NCBI GenBank assembly: GCA_037833965.1
Contig: AP031352.1
Span: 23,912,501-23,976,500, forward strand
Direction: 5' to 3'
DNA length: 64,000 nucleotides
From: Marchantia polymorpha subsp. ruderalis
Lineage: Eukaryota > Streptophyta > Marchantiopsida > Marchantiales > Marchantiaceae
Shown here: piece after piece, positions 37,151 to 49,600 of the stretch
How positions within the stretch are numbered: position 1 is the first letter of the stretch
How the letters are laid out: every line of letters begins with the position of its first letter
The notes under the pieces: generated by a model
Databases searched by the model: none
The model's input: only the letters and a program-made list of their open reading frames with translations
What the model was told of the DNA's origin: nothing
Position numbers and translations under genes: made by a program

Positions 37151-38740
37151 CTGGCAAATTGTTGTTATTTGATTTACGTGAGATCTAAAGTTTGATACCT
37201 GATTCAAATGATGTTCGTGTAAATCATTCTGAGCTAACGCTATATATATATATATATATATCATTTTTATGATATTGAAATAAAAATTAGACTGGCAATA
37301 ATGTTTGTATATAAATATTGCATCACAATCTTTTTTGACTCAATACATAGCTAATTATTAGTAGAGAAAAACATAAACATAACATGTTATATTCATGCGT
37401 CACATAATAATCCACAATTGACACTGCATCATAACTGTGCCATAAAAAATTATCGGAAATGAGTATTTTAATGACCTCAATGTAACCATACTTTGTGATG
37501 ATAGTTAATACTCAAGATGTTAATACTCACTGATATCTTATACTTCATTTCAATATATATCTGAACTATCAAATAAGTTTAAATATGTGTCAAAACAAAA
37601 TTAATCAATAAAGTTTATGTACATGTATTTGTTAAAGGATTCTCATACAAAGCTAAGACAAAAATTTGTATTCATTTATGAAAGCCACATGACAGTGAAA
37701 AATTCATTTATGAAAAATTTTAATAAATGGATGCTAACATAATGTAATTTTTTTTGAGTGAAAATGAGAATTGTTCATAATTACTTAAGATCAAATTTTT
37801 TTTGAAATTTATCATATTGGAAAAAAATAGACTACATAAACCTAACATCTTCAAATGAGATACAAATTAGTTCAAAAGTAGGTGTAGAAGCTTCATAATA
37901 TTAAAGGATAAGAGATCAACAATGTGAAATGAATAGCATACAAAATACATACAGCATTTTTAAACGAAAATGTTTACTTTTTTTCATTCAAGAAACCTAT
38001 TATATTTACATGTTTTAACAATTATAACATGTTTTAAAATGATTGCTCTTCATTTACATGAGGTGTTTTGAATTATCATTATAGCCTTAAAATATGTAAT
38101 ATAGAAAAAGTTTCGCTTCACTAAAATTCTAACATCAAATTACGCCAGTTGAAATAATAAATCCATATTTTCTAACTTAGAATTATAGCGAATTTTAAAT
38201 CATAGAAAGAACTGATGTCTTACAAAATGATTTAGCTTCAAGCTTATTTGAAATGAAAAAATGCAAGCAAAATCATGAACTTAAAGGTATTGAACTTTTG
38301 CGATATGAGTAAAAGAATCCAATTGGATATATAAATGATTGGAGTATCCTATTGTAATCCCTTTTGCGATGTATCATTAAGATTCCAGTCTATATATGAA
38401 AAAAAGCTAAGTATTTGTTTAGATTTGCATCAACATATCATTCATTCCAGTGATTAATCAAATGTGTTCTTTAAAAAAATAAAAATTATAGGTATCCGGA
38501 TTTGGCCCAAGTCAAGAAGATTATCCATGGTTGAGAGTAAGATATTGGTCTTGTATTATGTATTCCAAAACTCTGTTATAAAAGAAAAAAGTAATAAAAA
38601 AATATGAAACGAGAGATTTTTACATGAATTTAGTATGAATTTCAAACATTAAATAATATGCAATACAGACAAGTTTGGCATGATTCTTTGATATACATAT
38701 AGAAGACATGAGCAAATATCTCAAGTATATCGTGAGGCAA
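37151..38740. other. AT-rich block with (TA)n
   Basis: This is A+T-rich noncoding DNA with a (TA)n run at 37241-37261. Its right edge is abrupt: within a few dozen bases of 38745 the sequence becomes GC-rich. Confidence 0.55.
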
Positions 38741-41700
38741 AAAGAAGAGCGCCCACTCGAACGTGGCCACCGTAAAAGCCGTGGCATTGCGCAGCAGCCT
38801 TAATATGACAAATTATGGCCCCCACTTACAATGGTATGTCACTCGGCCCTGAACCAATGAATGTGTTTAAGTCGATACGAGCCAATAATAAGCCAATTAT
38901 CCGATCGACGACGACTTGTACTTATCCCGCTATTGTTGGAGACCGAGTCCGACGAAGGAAACTTTGGACACATGCAGTCGATGCGCTCATTCAGATGGTC
39001 GACAGGAGCCCGTGGTTGTTTCGTGGGCGGGGTGCACCTGAACCAAATATCTTCATGGCTCGGTTCAGCAACCGACCTGCAGTGCATGCTCGTGATCATG
39101 AACCTTGCATGAAAGGCTGCTGTCACTCCCCGAGGGCCTCATTGCAACCCCAGCGAGCAATGTGGGCGGATTGCACAATACCATGGGCTTCGGTCGCACC
39201 CAGGTACCGCAAAGCTGACCGCTACAGGCACTTCCTTTCCGGATTACTCAGCTCAGCTCAGCTCAGCTCAGCTCGTTGCCTTTGGAGCTTGACAGCTATG
39301 CAGGTCATCCCACACGATTCTGCTGCTGCTGCTGCCTGCACAGGGTTCGCTTCGATCAATAATTCCCGATTTTTGATTTCAGAAATCCAGAAATCACAGG
39401 GTCGCACTTCGACCGCACTCGAGTAGTAGGTTATGGGCGTCGAAGCCGAAAGTGCCACCTTCGAAATGGGCACGCGAGACGGGAGAGAAGCGCGGATGCG
39501 CATTCGGAAGCCCTCCCTCGAGCAGCAATCATCGTCCGCTTTGTTGGTTGGGCGAGTACGAAGTCCAGACCTGCCAAAAGCCCTTTCGGCCCAACGCACT
39601 GTCCAATGTCCAATGTTCACTGTGAGGCGTCAGGCTTGTCGACCGACCCACCGCTATCGCCGCTGTCTCGCTTATTTTAGCTCCTCGCCCCTCCTCCCCG
39701 ATGTGGGGTCCGAATGGCTACCAAATCTGGCACCACCACCGCCTCGCCTCGCCTCGCGTCCCGTCGTCGGTCTGAATCCCTCCCTCCCTCCCTCCCTCCC
39801 TCCCTCGTTCTATCCTGCAAGTAGCGGACCTTCCTCTGGCCGCAATTTGTCGTGCCCGAGCTCCCTACAATTCGGAGCTACCTCTCGCGTTGGGATTCTC
39901 AAATCCGCCAGCTGCTGCGGGTAGACGGCCTCCCCTCCCCCGAGGCCAGTGGCTGTCCACCGGGACACTTATTATGACAGGCTCCCGATCGCCACGGGGA
40001 CCGGAAGATCCCAGAGGGGATTAAAATCGGGATTTCCACCACCGGCGGGCGAGCGGGTGAAGGTGAAAAGTAAAGGACAGTAAGTAAGAGAGAGGGAGGG
40101 AGCGAGAGAGAGAGAGAGAGAGGGGGGAATTTCACGTCATTGACATGGATTGACCGAAATCCAATCCCCCGATGACCGAGCTATGGTTACTTCCTGACTC
40201 GGCAAGGGAGGTGAGGTGGTGAGTGCGAACCGGTCCGCGCTACTGTACTTGCGCATATAGATAACCCGACTGAACGACGCTCGGCAGCGGGCGTCCCCGG
40301 TCGTCCCGGTCGGACCCCAGGCGTCGGCACGCACGGTTCCGACGCCGCAGACGTAACCCGTCGACCGCGTCGGTTCCGGACCACATTGGGCTGCTGCGGC
40401 CCTCGAGAGGAGAGCGACGGGACGCCGTCGATTGGTGAAGCCGCCAAGGCTGCAGCCCGTTGCGCCACAGTGCCTACCAGGTTCCGCGCGTATAACTATA
40501 ACTATAACTGCACGCTTTTTGACTTGACACAGTGCGGCGCGGATTCGGAGCATTGATGGCTCGGGACTCCAGCGGGCGCTTTTTGACTTGGCCGTGAATA
40601 AAATATCTTATTCGCCTTTACAGTGCACTACCAGGATTCTCTCCGGCAGAGGACTGTTGCTGTTCCCTGCGAGAGCATCCGAGGGAGGGAGGGAGGGAGC
40701 GGAATCTGCGGAGCCGCCAAATTTGGAGGCACGCCGGCGAACTGTAGCAGGCCTCGCTTGCTCCGTGGCATTGGCGGCGGGCACTGTAATGGCCACAGAG
40801 GGTTGGAGGTGGTTGACGCCCCCACCTCAACGTCCACTTCCTGCACGTGGCAGACCGCACCGCCAAGTTTGGAGCCGCACTGCGCTCCCTCGAGGTCATG
40901 TGCCCGAGGCCCGCTGCCCACCCCCTTTGGGCTTTAGCGTTGTCCTAGAAACGGAGGTTATCCTGTCGTGGCCGACCCCACGCAGGGCTCGAGCTCGAGC
41001 TCGGGCCGATCCTATCCTTCCCAGTCCTACCTTCCGAATCTCCGGCCCGGTCCGACCAACGGTGCCTCCCCTCATGTGACAGGGCCGAAGGATACAATAA
41101 ACAAATTCCCCGAGCCTCGAATTTCATTTGACAGTTCAGTTGCGAGAGATTGCGCGAATATTTCCTCGTTCAACAAAACATGCACTGCGATGCAAGCCGC
41201 TCACTGCGCGTGCCTTGCGCAAAGGCCATAGCCGCAATCTCGCCGAGCAGGGGCCGATGATACATCTCCCACCACCTGTCAAGAGAGAGATTGAGTGTGA
41301 GAGAGATGTCGTCTCCCGACCCACATGCACCTCCCTTGCATTCGGGACGACCTGGACGTAGCTCGATGCTGTCCCGCGGAGGTGGAGTGGAATGAGGTGA
41401 ACTGACGGCGACTCCCGGCATTCTCGCCTGTCGTTCGACAAACTCTTATTAAATTCGAGCTCGCGGAGTAAGCAACATGTTTTGGTCCTGAACCGCCGTA
41501 CGAACTCACTCACTCAACAGAGCGAGTGCAGAGGGAGATGATCCCGTCGTAGTCTCCATGAATCTATTCTATCTACGAGCGGACGAATTCCGCCCGGGCT
41601 GGGCACCGTTATGAGAGCGCAAGGCCCAGGACAGCATGACGAAGACCGACAGCATGTGAAAGAGCTGGCATGTCGAAGAACAAGCGCAATGGCAGCAGTT

Positions 41701-43990
41701 TTGTTTGACCATGGCGAGCAGCAAAAGCAGTAGCGAGCGAACAGTGGATCGATTTGCATGACAGAGAACCGTCGACGAGTTGTACCGGCACAGGATTCAT
41801 GCATCGGGGTACATGCGGCAGGGCATGCAAAATCTCCGCCCACTTGCGAGCCCGTACGCTCGATTCGCATGCACCCCCACAGCAGCAGCAGCAGCAGCAG
41901 CGACGACGACGACGACCTCGACGGCCATCGCCCACGACAGTCTGAGAATGTGGATAATAAGGAACAAAGCCAGCAGCCACCGACTGACCGCCTGACCGCC
42001 TGCTCCTGCCGCTGAGTCACGGCCGGAGCGGTCACATGGCCGATAGTGGCGACCAGCCCCGGTCACGAGCTCGCCAGTCCGATCTGCATGGATCCGCATC
42101 GCAGCCGCAAGAAATCACTCGGCGGCCATGGCATACATACTATGGCATGGCAGGGCAGGGCAGGCCGACAACGACATACATGTCGAGGCCTGTACTGTAC
42201 CTCTGAGTTCCGAACGACGGAATCGGACGGATGGAGGCCGGGATTAGCATTGATGAGGGTTAGATTACCGAGCCGGCGAGGGGTTGGATTTCCCCGAGCG
42301 CCTGACCGTGGTCAGGTCATGTCTCCGGCGGGCAGCACAATTACCGATCGAGCAGATAAGCCCAGTCCGCACCACCCTTTATCCCGTGGCAATTAATCTC
42401 CGGTACCATATCTCCACAACAAATAAACATCGATTTTTTCGAGGGTCAAAAGCAGTAAATGGCGACCGCAACCCGAAAATGGTCGAGACCGGGCGACGGT
42501 GCACTGCGTGCTCTACCCCACTCGCAGCAGCCGGTAGGAGCAGTTTTTCCCTTTAGTTTCGTTTCGGTCCGACCTTTGACTCCTCCATCGACCGGCGACC
42601 AGACTTTTTCCTCGCTTTTGTCATGAAATATAATAAGGCTACTCCTAAGGCCATCCCAAACCGCGAGGGCGGACTCCAGCCTAGCTCCGTCAGTCTAAAG
42701 GTTGATCGAGCTCTGGGAATTATTATTTCGCCCATGGGGAAGACCCCTCGGATTAAATGGAAATGTCTGAAGGCTCGTAATGCGACGAGACCTAATGAGG
42801 CCTCTACAACCTGCGAATAAGATTGTCCCGCACGAAAAGGTAAATTCGCCCCGAAACTGAACCGAGGCTCCGGAGACGACTCACGCATGTTTTTTAACCA
42901 ATCCATCCGTCCATCGGACTTTTGCACAATTGGATTCCGATACGGGATGGATGGATGGATGGATGGATGGAGGGAGGGGAGTGGGGCAGGCGCGAGCTCT
43001 CGGGGGATCATCGGACGGACGACGTGGACAAGGGGATCCACTAACGGTCCATTAATGGAAGTGGCGCGGAGCCCAGATGCCACGAGGCCAACGAAAGCCG
43101 GCGGCGGCCCCGCGCCACTCGCGTCGCGCTCGTGAATCATCAAGATGATGATGATGATGATGAACGTTGCGCTCGGCGCCGGGAAGCTGCCTGCGCGCTA
43201 GCGAGCGGGGGAGGAGGACGAGGAAGGCAGCATTTGCAATCAGCACGGGAATGCTGAAGAGGGTGCTCCGAATCATGCGACGGTGGGGCACCGAATAACA
43301 CAATCTGCGCGACCCAGGAAACGCAACATTGCTCGAGCAAAAGCCGAGTCTGAAGCGAAGTCAGTCAGTCAGTCAGTCAGTCAGCCAGGGAGCCGAAGAT
43401 GTGGAGAATTGATTGCCCTCGACGACAGAAAGCGCGGGCCCTCGCGTAACCATATTCACCTTTCAAGTGAACGACCGCTTTCGAGGTAAAGGCCGTTGAC
43501 GCAGGAGAACATGGGTACGATGGGGTTTGCTTCGCACAGAGGAACATGGTCGTTCGTCTGTCTTTGGGCCTGACGTGGCGATACTATTGGCGTCATGATC
43601 CGTAAGTCAGTGCAGAGTTCCTTGCGATTTGGTCTTGTGCACGGAGCACACAACCTTTTGCAATCATTTCAAGAAACTACTCCGCTTCGCATTAGATGGA
43701 CGAAATTGCTTTTCCTTCGCGACTTGCCGAAAGGTAGAAAATAATCGCATCCCGTTCTTCCGCCATACAGCTCAGACATCCGAAGATGCTAGAGCCCGGG
43801 GTGTCACTGGTGTAGCTACCACGAGCTCTGTCTACAGCTGATGTGTCACGAGTGTAAGGATTAGCAACAATCAGCTCGGCAGCATGTAATAGCAACAGAT
43901 AAGGACCGACTGGGTGAACGCCCCCTCTGTCTCCGGATTCATAATTTAAATTGTTTGTTACTTCTAAGTTATTACTCGAGTCATCGCATC
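38741..43990. other. GC-rich, microsatellite-dense region without recognisable gene
   Basis: Long overlapping open frames occur on both strands (38815-39426 +, 39433-39924 +, 40588-41079 +, 41514-42035 -, 42553-43143 -), and none has a recognisable domain. Simple repeats are frequent: (CAGCT)n 39248-39274, (CCCT)n 39778-39806, (GA)n 40088-40125, (AGC)n then (GAC)n at about 41881-41912, (GGAT)n 42945-42970, (GAT)n 43144-43162 and (GTCA)n 43359-43384. This could be regulatory DNA or long noncoding transcription units, but no splice-supported coding structure was found. Confidence 0.45.
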
Positions 43991-46661
43991 TATAGTGGAA
44001 AAGTGGAGCAAAGTAAAACACCGGTCATGGCATTGATAGCCGAAAAGCGGAAAGTGATTTGACTTTTATCCGCATCGGATGCACCTCATGGAAAAGAACG
44101 AATTTGCGATTGGGGACCGTAAAGATTCGGCGGTTCTTACGTGATTTGTAATTATCACCTATACATTTCAAGCAACGCTTTCATGGCCCATCATCCTCCA
44201 ATGCGGCCTTACATTTATGTATTATCCGAATCTTACGAAATTCAAACCGGTCCAGCTGATTCTGGTCAAACATCCATACCCCTGTAAGTAGATGACTCTG
44301 TCTTAGCTGTCGGCAGCTTCTTCACGTTCTTTAAGTTTTCCTCGTGAAGTCAGATGTAAGTCATGGCGCTTATAAATGTACGCAGTGGCTAATAACTCCT
44401 TCAGGAAAGCTAGACAGAGGGAGACTCAACTCTCTTTCATCAATTGTCTACGGCTCCTTGGCACCCACAGTGAATGAAGAAGATTCGTATATGAAAACGT
44501 GCTCAGGCATTCTACCATGGAGGTGAACTTTTAGACAGAAAATCCACCCCAGTGCTTTTGGTTGGAAAATTTTATCCTCCTGGATGCAGGTCTGGTGGCT
44601 ACAGAGGCTGATCTGATGCGTTTGGCATTGTTACCTTACACTGTGACATTTGTCTTCCCTTAGGATTACAGTTACACTAGGTCTCGAAGTTGCTGGAGTC
44701 TGTCATGTACTAGAACTCAACCCATTCCGGTAGTTTTCCCTGATTTTACAACAGTTCTTCATAAAAGGACCCAGCATTAAAGCACACGCCAAGTTGGAGA
44801 ACATTCTCAGGATTCGAATGCTGTTGAACATCTGTAGCAGAATTATCATTCGTCTACTCCACCCGTAGGACCTCCCTCGTGAATATTGTCTTCTCAGCTT
44901 GCCCTCCTATCGCCGCACTTTTTCATATCACCCTGACTTTGCAAGAAATTTTCTCAATCTGGACCCCCATTAGTCGTAGACGTTTTGACTCTTGAGAGCT
45001 TGCTTCTTCTGCCTTGTCTCCTGGCATTGGTTCCATTTTGACTCTTGCGGTCATGTTAGATAGACATTGATGCTCTGTCCGGCGACAAAAGCTTGATCTT
45101 CAAAGACCGAGCACGTCTAATGAGTGCATCATACTTTCGGTCTTAATCACATCGGCCACCATCAAAAGCCTCCGTACATGCCAGGAGTAGATTCCCCTTC
45201 GTTGTACCAAGAGCATACGACTCGAAGAACATTAGAGCCACGTGTGCTCGACGAGGAAAAGAGTGCACAGCCTTCTCGTACGATCAAATGTACTCGATTG
45301 GACTTTGTACATTAACAAATTTCTGTAATGATCCAGAACGAGCTGCTTTTCTCTAGATCATGATGCATACATGCCAAGAGGAAGCACAACCGTTCTGTAG
45401 TACTCGCCTCTGTAAGCACTGAGCCTGCAAAGTCACCCATGGGACCTGGGTCTGTAGAAACAGCTCTCTCTTCTAGTCTGTCACGTTCGACGAGCGTAGC
45501 GAGAATACAGTCCCCCACGGGAAGGATCGGAAAGAAGCTCTTTCTTGTCAGAATCTCCATCCTTCGACAGCTCTTGGTTCCTTCTCCCGAGAGGGCGCTG
45601 CCACGCCTATGTCCAAACCTGCACGGACACTACTTTGCTTCATGCTCATACCAGCAGCATGGTACGCTTCCCCAGCGTTTCCTCGGCAAAACCCGATCTT
45701 CCTGCGGTAGTAAAGATGATTCTGTGATGAATGGCGGGGGGCAGGAAAGGGAAGGACAAGCGAACGCTTATCTTCTCCCAGAGCATACTCGTACACCTTG
45801 TAGATGGCGATTACTCAGAGGCCATGGCCCAGGGGATCAATCAGCACAGCGTTTGTCATTTCATTGTAGATATCCTCAACCTTTCCCCGGGTAACTGGTC
45901 GTGTGATCACACAGTGATCTATAGTCGAGACCGGTCATGAGATGTAGTGTGAAAGGAGTTGATCGCAAGTATATACATAGAATAATGTAGATAACATCCT
46001 TTACTTCGAGAAAAATAAATCGCTTATGTTGGCCGTGGGGAACCAACCTCAAGCCTGTACCGTCATTTCAGATCCTCTTTCTCCTTCCAGAAATTGCAGT
46101 TTGATCATGAGCGCTGCCGACAAATAAGTGCCAAAACTAAGAACAGCCAAATCTGAAAATGGTTGAGTACTTAGTTTGATGCAATGTGTAATGCAGCCAT
46201 TTTGCTCCACGTTCATGACTTAAAACCGTATCAGTCATGGTACAAACCCTCAAGAGACAATGGGTTGCAAATTTTGTGTACAAAACATGGGTTTAATGAT
46301 GCAAACCTAAATTTGTAGCTACAGCTGACATGTGTGAGCAGCAGCCGCTTGACTGTAGGGATTTACGGTACAGGATGAATAGTCTCATGTTTCATGTTAC
46401 ACTTTCTAAACCTACCAAAACTACTTCGATGACTTTATACCTTTCTAAAATTATGTTAAAAAATTTACTTTATATGCATCTAATCGGGATGTGCAGCAGT
46501 TCCGGTTTTACTCGGAGTGGAACTGACAAGAAAAAGGACAGACACTATTGATCTAGGACCATTTCGTTACACATTCCGTCTAAAAAACTTCGTCGGTCCT
46601 TGCTCATGTTGTTGTTGCCAAATCTTTCCACGGTACTAGAGTAACTGCCAGCTCAGGTTTC
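43991..46661. other. Intergenic, includes SS3 3' flank
   Basis: No gene is recognised. Short open frames (44344-44526 +, 45439-45894 +) have no motif. The last 100-300 bases should contain the 3' UTR of the minus-strand starch synthase gene; no canonical AATAAA could be assigned there. Confidence 0.4.
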
Positions 46662-49600
46662 TCACGGTTTCTTTTTGGCACCATAATAAAGTTCAATGTA
46701 GTCAAGAGCAGGCCGGTTCCAGGTCCAATCTTGCTGCATCACTTGCTTGCAAAGATCCTGAAACCAGTCCCGTGCCTCATACCATGCCGAAATTGCTCTG
46801 CGAAATCGCAATAGGGACATCGACTTATAAGTTTACTTCATCCTAACTCATCTAGCACCGAATCCGTAGAATCCGTGTTGAAAAGCCTTGTGCGACCAAG
46901 GATCATGACACAAACATGTAAGATAACAAAGGAAAGAACCTCCTAACCACGCCTTGACTCTGGGGACCCAAATCGTATTGAACGTACCTGTTGAGTGCGT
47001 AGTCAAGACCAGCCGCGTCTGGAGCTTCAAAGCTGAAACCGTTTACAGCCAAGCCCTGTGCCCTCGCACGTTCTTTATCATGATCTACATCAAAGACCGT
47101 ATCATTCAATCCTGCAAAAGAATTACAAGCCCGTAGTTAGATCTTTCTCGAAGTCTTGAGAAACTGCTTGATCACGTCTCTCTGGAGCAGCATCTGTGTC
47201 ACGACCTAGATACTCCCTGCGCAATACCTTCATGCACAACCTTTCTTGGATACAAACGAAATGATTCGAATGTGGTGCACCTATTAAGTTACTAATAAGA
47301 GAGTCGTAAGTAGCGAACCTCCGGTCTTACGGACCACTGGAATAGCACCATATCTCATTGCCGTTAATTGTGTTAAACCACACGGCTCAAAAATCGAAGG
47401 TATCAATATGAAGTCCGATCCGGCGTATATCTGCAAAGTGAGTATTGCCAACAAGCTTATGACTTCTATTACTATAAAGTTCGTCAAAATTATGTTCTTG
47501 GCGATAATGCAATAAGACACTGAGACGGGGGACCAAGGTTTATACCCAAAACCTCTCCCCCATATTATCCAACCATTCAACAATAATGCAAATCCTCTAG
47601 AACACTGATTTCCAAAATACAGGAAATAATACAGGAATGAGATCATAAGTCAATGAATGAACTGATAATCCAAACATTCTGAGTAGTCAAGGCAAGTTCT
47701 TACTAGATGAGAGAGCGGTTCGTCATACGAGAGACACAACCTGGCCATGTCACCGTGTGACTGATTCAACTGGTTCGACAAATTGACGAATTCATTCTGC
47801 ACCCTAGGATCTGGTGCTGAGCCAAGGAGAACCACCTGAAACGCAGACAGATTTGAAATTAGAATGAAGTAGAAATAAGACGAAAGGTTACATTCATAAG
47901 GTACAGACAAGATGCCCGCTGTAGAAGGAGGCGATGAAACTCCAGACTAATGTACAAGTCTGAAACTATTTAAGAGTTTGAACCCATAGAGATCTCACAT
48001 GACTACAGGCTTTTTTTTTAATTAATCAGTATCATTGGTTCGTGTCTTTATGACACAGAAACATCCAGTCAATTCTTTTGGATGATTCGTCTCAGAACCT
48101 ACATACACTATTCAACTCGTGAAAGGAATTGACTACATTACCTGGCCACCACGTTCAAGTGTACGATATATCCCATGCTTAATTAGGGCAATGCCCTTCT
48201 GTGCAGTTAGACGAGTGATGATGCCGAGCATGGGTCGGTCATCTTGCCTCAAGCCAAGTCGACGTCGCAGTTCTTCCTTCGCTGCTCTCTTGCCTTCAGT
48301 AACAGACTCTGTGGTGTAAGCCACCTGCAAAAGAATCAAGATTATAATATGTGTAACCAGGACGAACGGCCTGAATTGCAAGAGGTCCATATTAAGCCAA
48401 GAAAGGGTGAATCAATTCCTGAAATTATTGAGTACTTGCCTACACCTCTCTATCCAACTGGAAAATTTATCTCGCCACTCGATACAGATCTTTGCATTCA
48501 ATGAGGCACAGATTGCCTCGTTGTTTAACCCTTGAATAATGCAGCTCAGATTCAGACTTACAGGTATAAAAGGGTCAGTATAAGGATCCCAGATCTCTGG
48601 ATCAATTCCATTCCTTATACCATGGAACTTGTGGAGATGTGGAGCAATCACTCCATTTCCGGCTACTTCAGCAGCATAGGTGGGTGAAACCTTCACAAAA
48701 AAATTGTCAGAAACATCCAACGTCAGCAAGAAGGGATGCACCACGTCCTAAAGTTCGTTGATCTACTTTCTTACATTCTTACTTAGGTTTCAATTCGGCA
48801 CAGATGATACTTCCCGGCAATAAACTGATAGGAGTCTACTGCTGTAAGGACCGAAGAAGAGTACATTCAGAATTGAAACTTACAGTGGTCGCCATGTGAG
48901 CGTTGGCCATTGCTCTCCCAATAAGAGGAGCGCCAAACTCAAGGTTGTGTATGCTGAAGACGATACGAGAATCATGCATGTTATTCAGCCTGTAACCTTC
49001 ATTGAATAACCATGCAACCGGGGCAGATGACCAATCATGACAGTGAATTATGTCCTGAAGATGGAGGAGATCAACTTGTAAGGAACTGAAGCCTACTGAC
49101 TAAAGATTCGGTTCATGAAACACATACAGGCCAAATGAACACCGTGCAACGCTTGTTATCTTCCATTCAAGCATGCCACAGACCATATCCTCAAAAAGCA
49201 CAAGTCTATCTTTGTCCTTGACACCAGCTTCATTCAGGAACAACCTTCTACGATATTAATTGTACGCTCTCTCGGTGGGTATAAGGCACGACAGTCTGCT
49301 CAGGACCAGAACGAACTCAGCCACGGAGATAGATTTGCTTGCTTAAAATAATAACATGCAAGCACATGCAATCTTACTTGAACCATTTGACAGATATTTA
49401 GAATTATTTCTTCGTACATACCACATGTTTCCCACTTTGCCGAAGAAACTCGAGGGCGGAGTGACAGAAGAATCCGAAGCGAGCTCCATCGTCTCTACGC
49501 CCGTATATGCATCCTGCCCAAAACATTCTGTGCACAGGGAAAGGTTGCTCATTACAGCTACCCAAAGACAAACCCGATTAACCCCACGTCAAGCCTCTTA

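Noticed and set aside
42553-43143. 196-codon open frame on - strand
   Set aside because: It includes a translated (GGAT)n repeat (HPSIHPSIHPSI-like), has no domain and shows no splice or promoter context.
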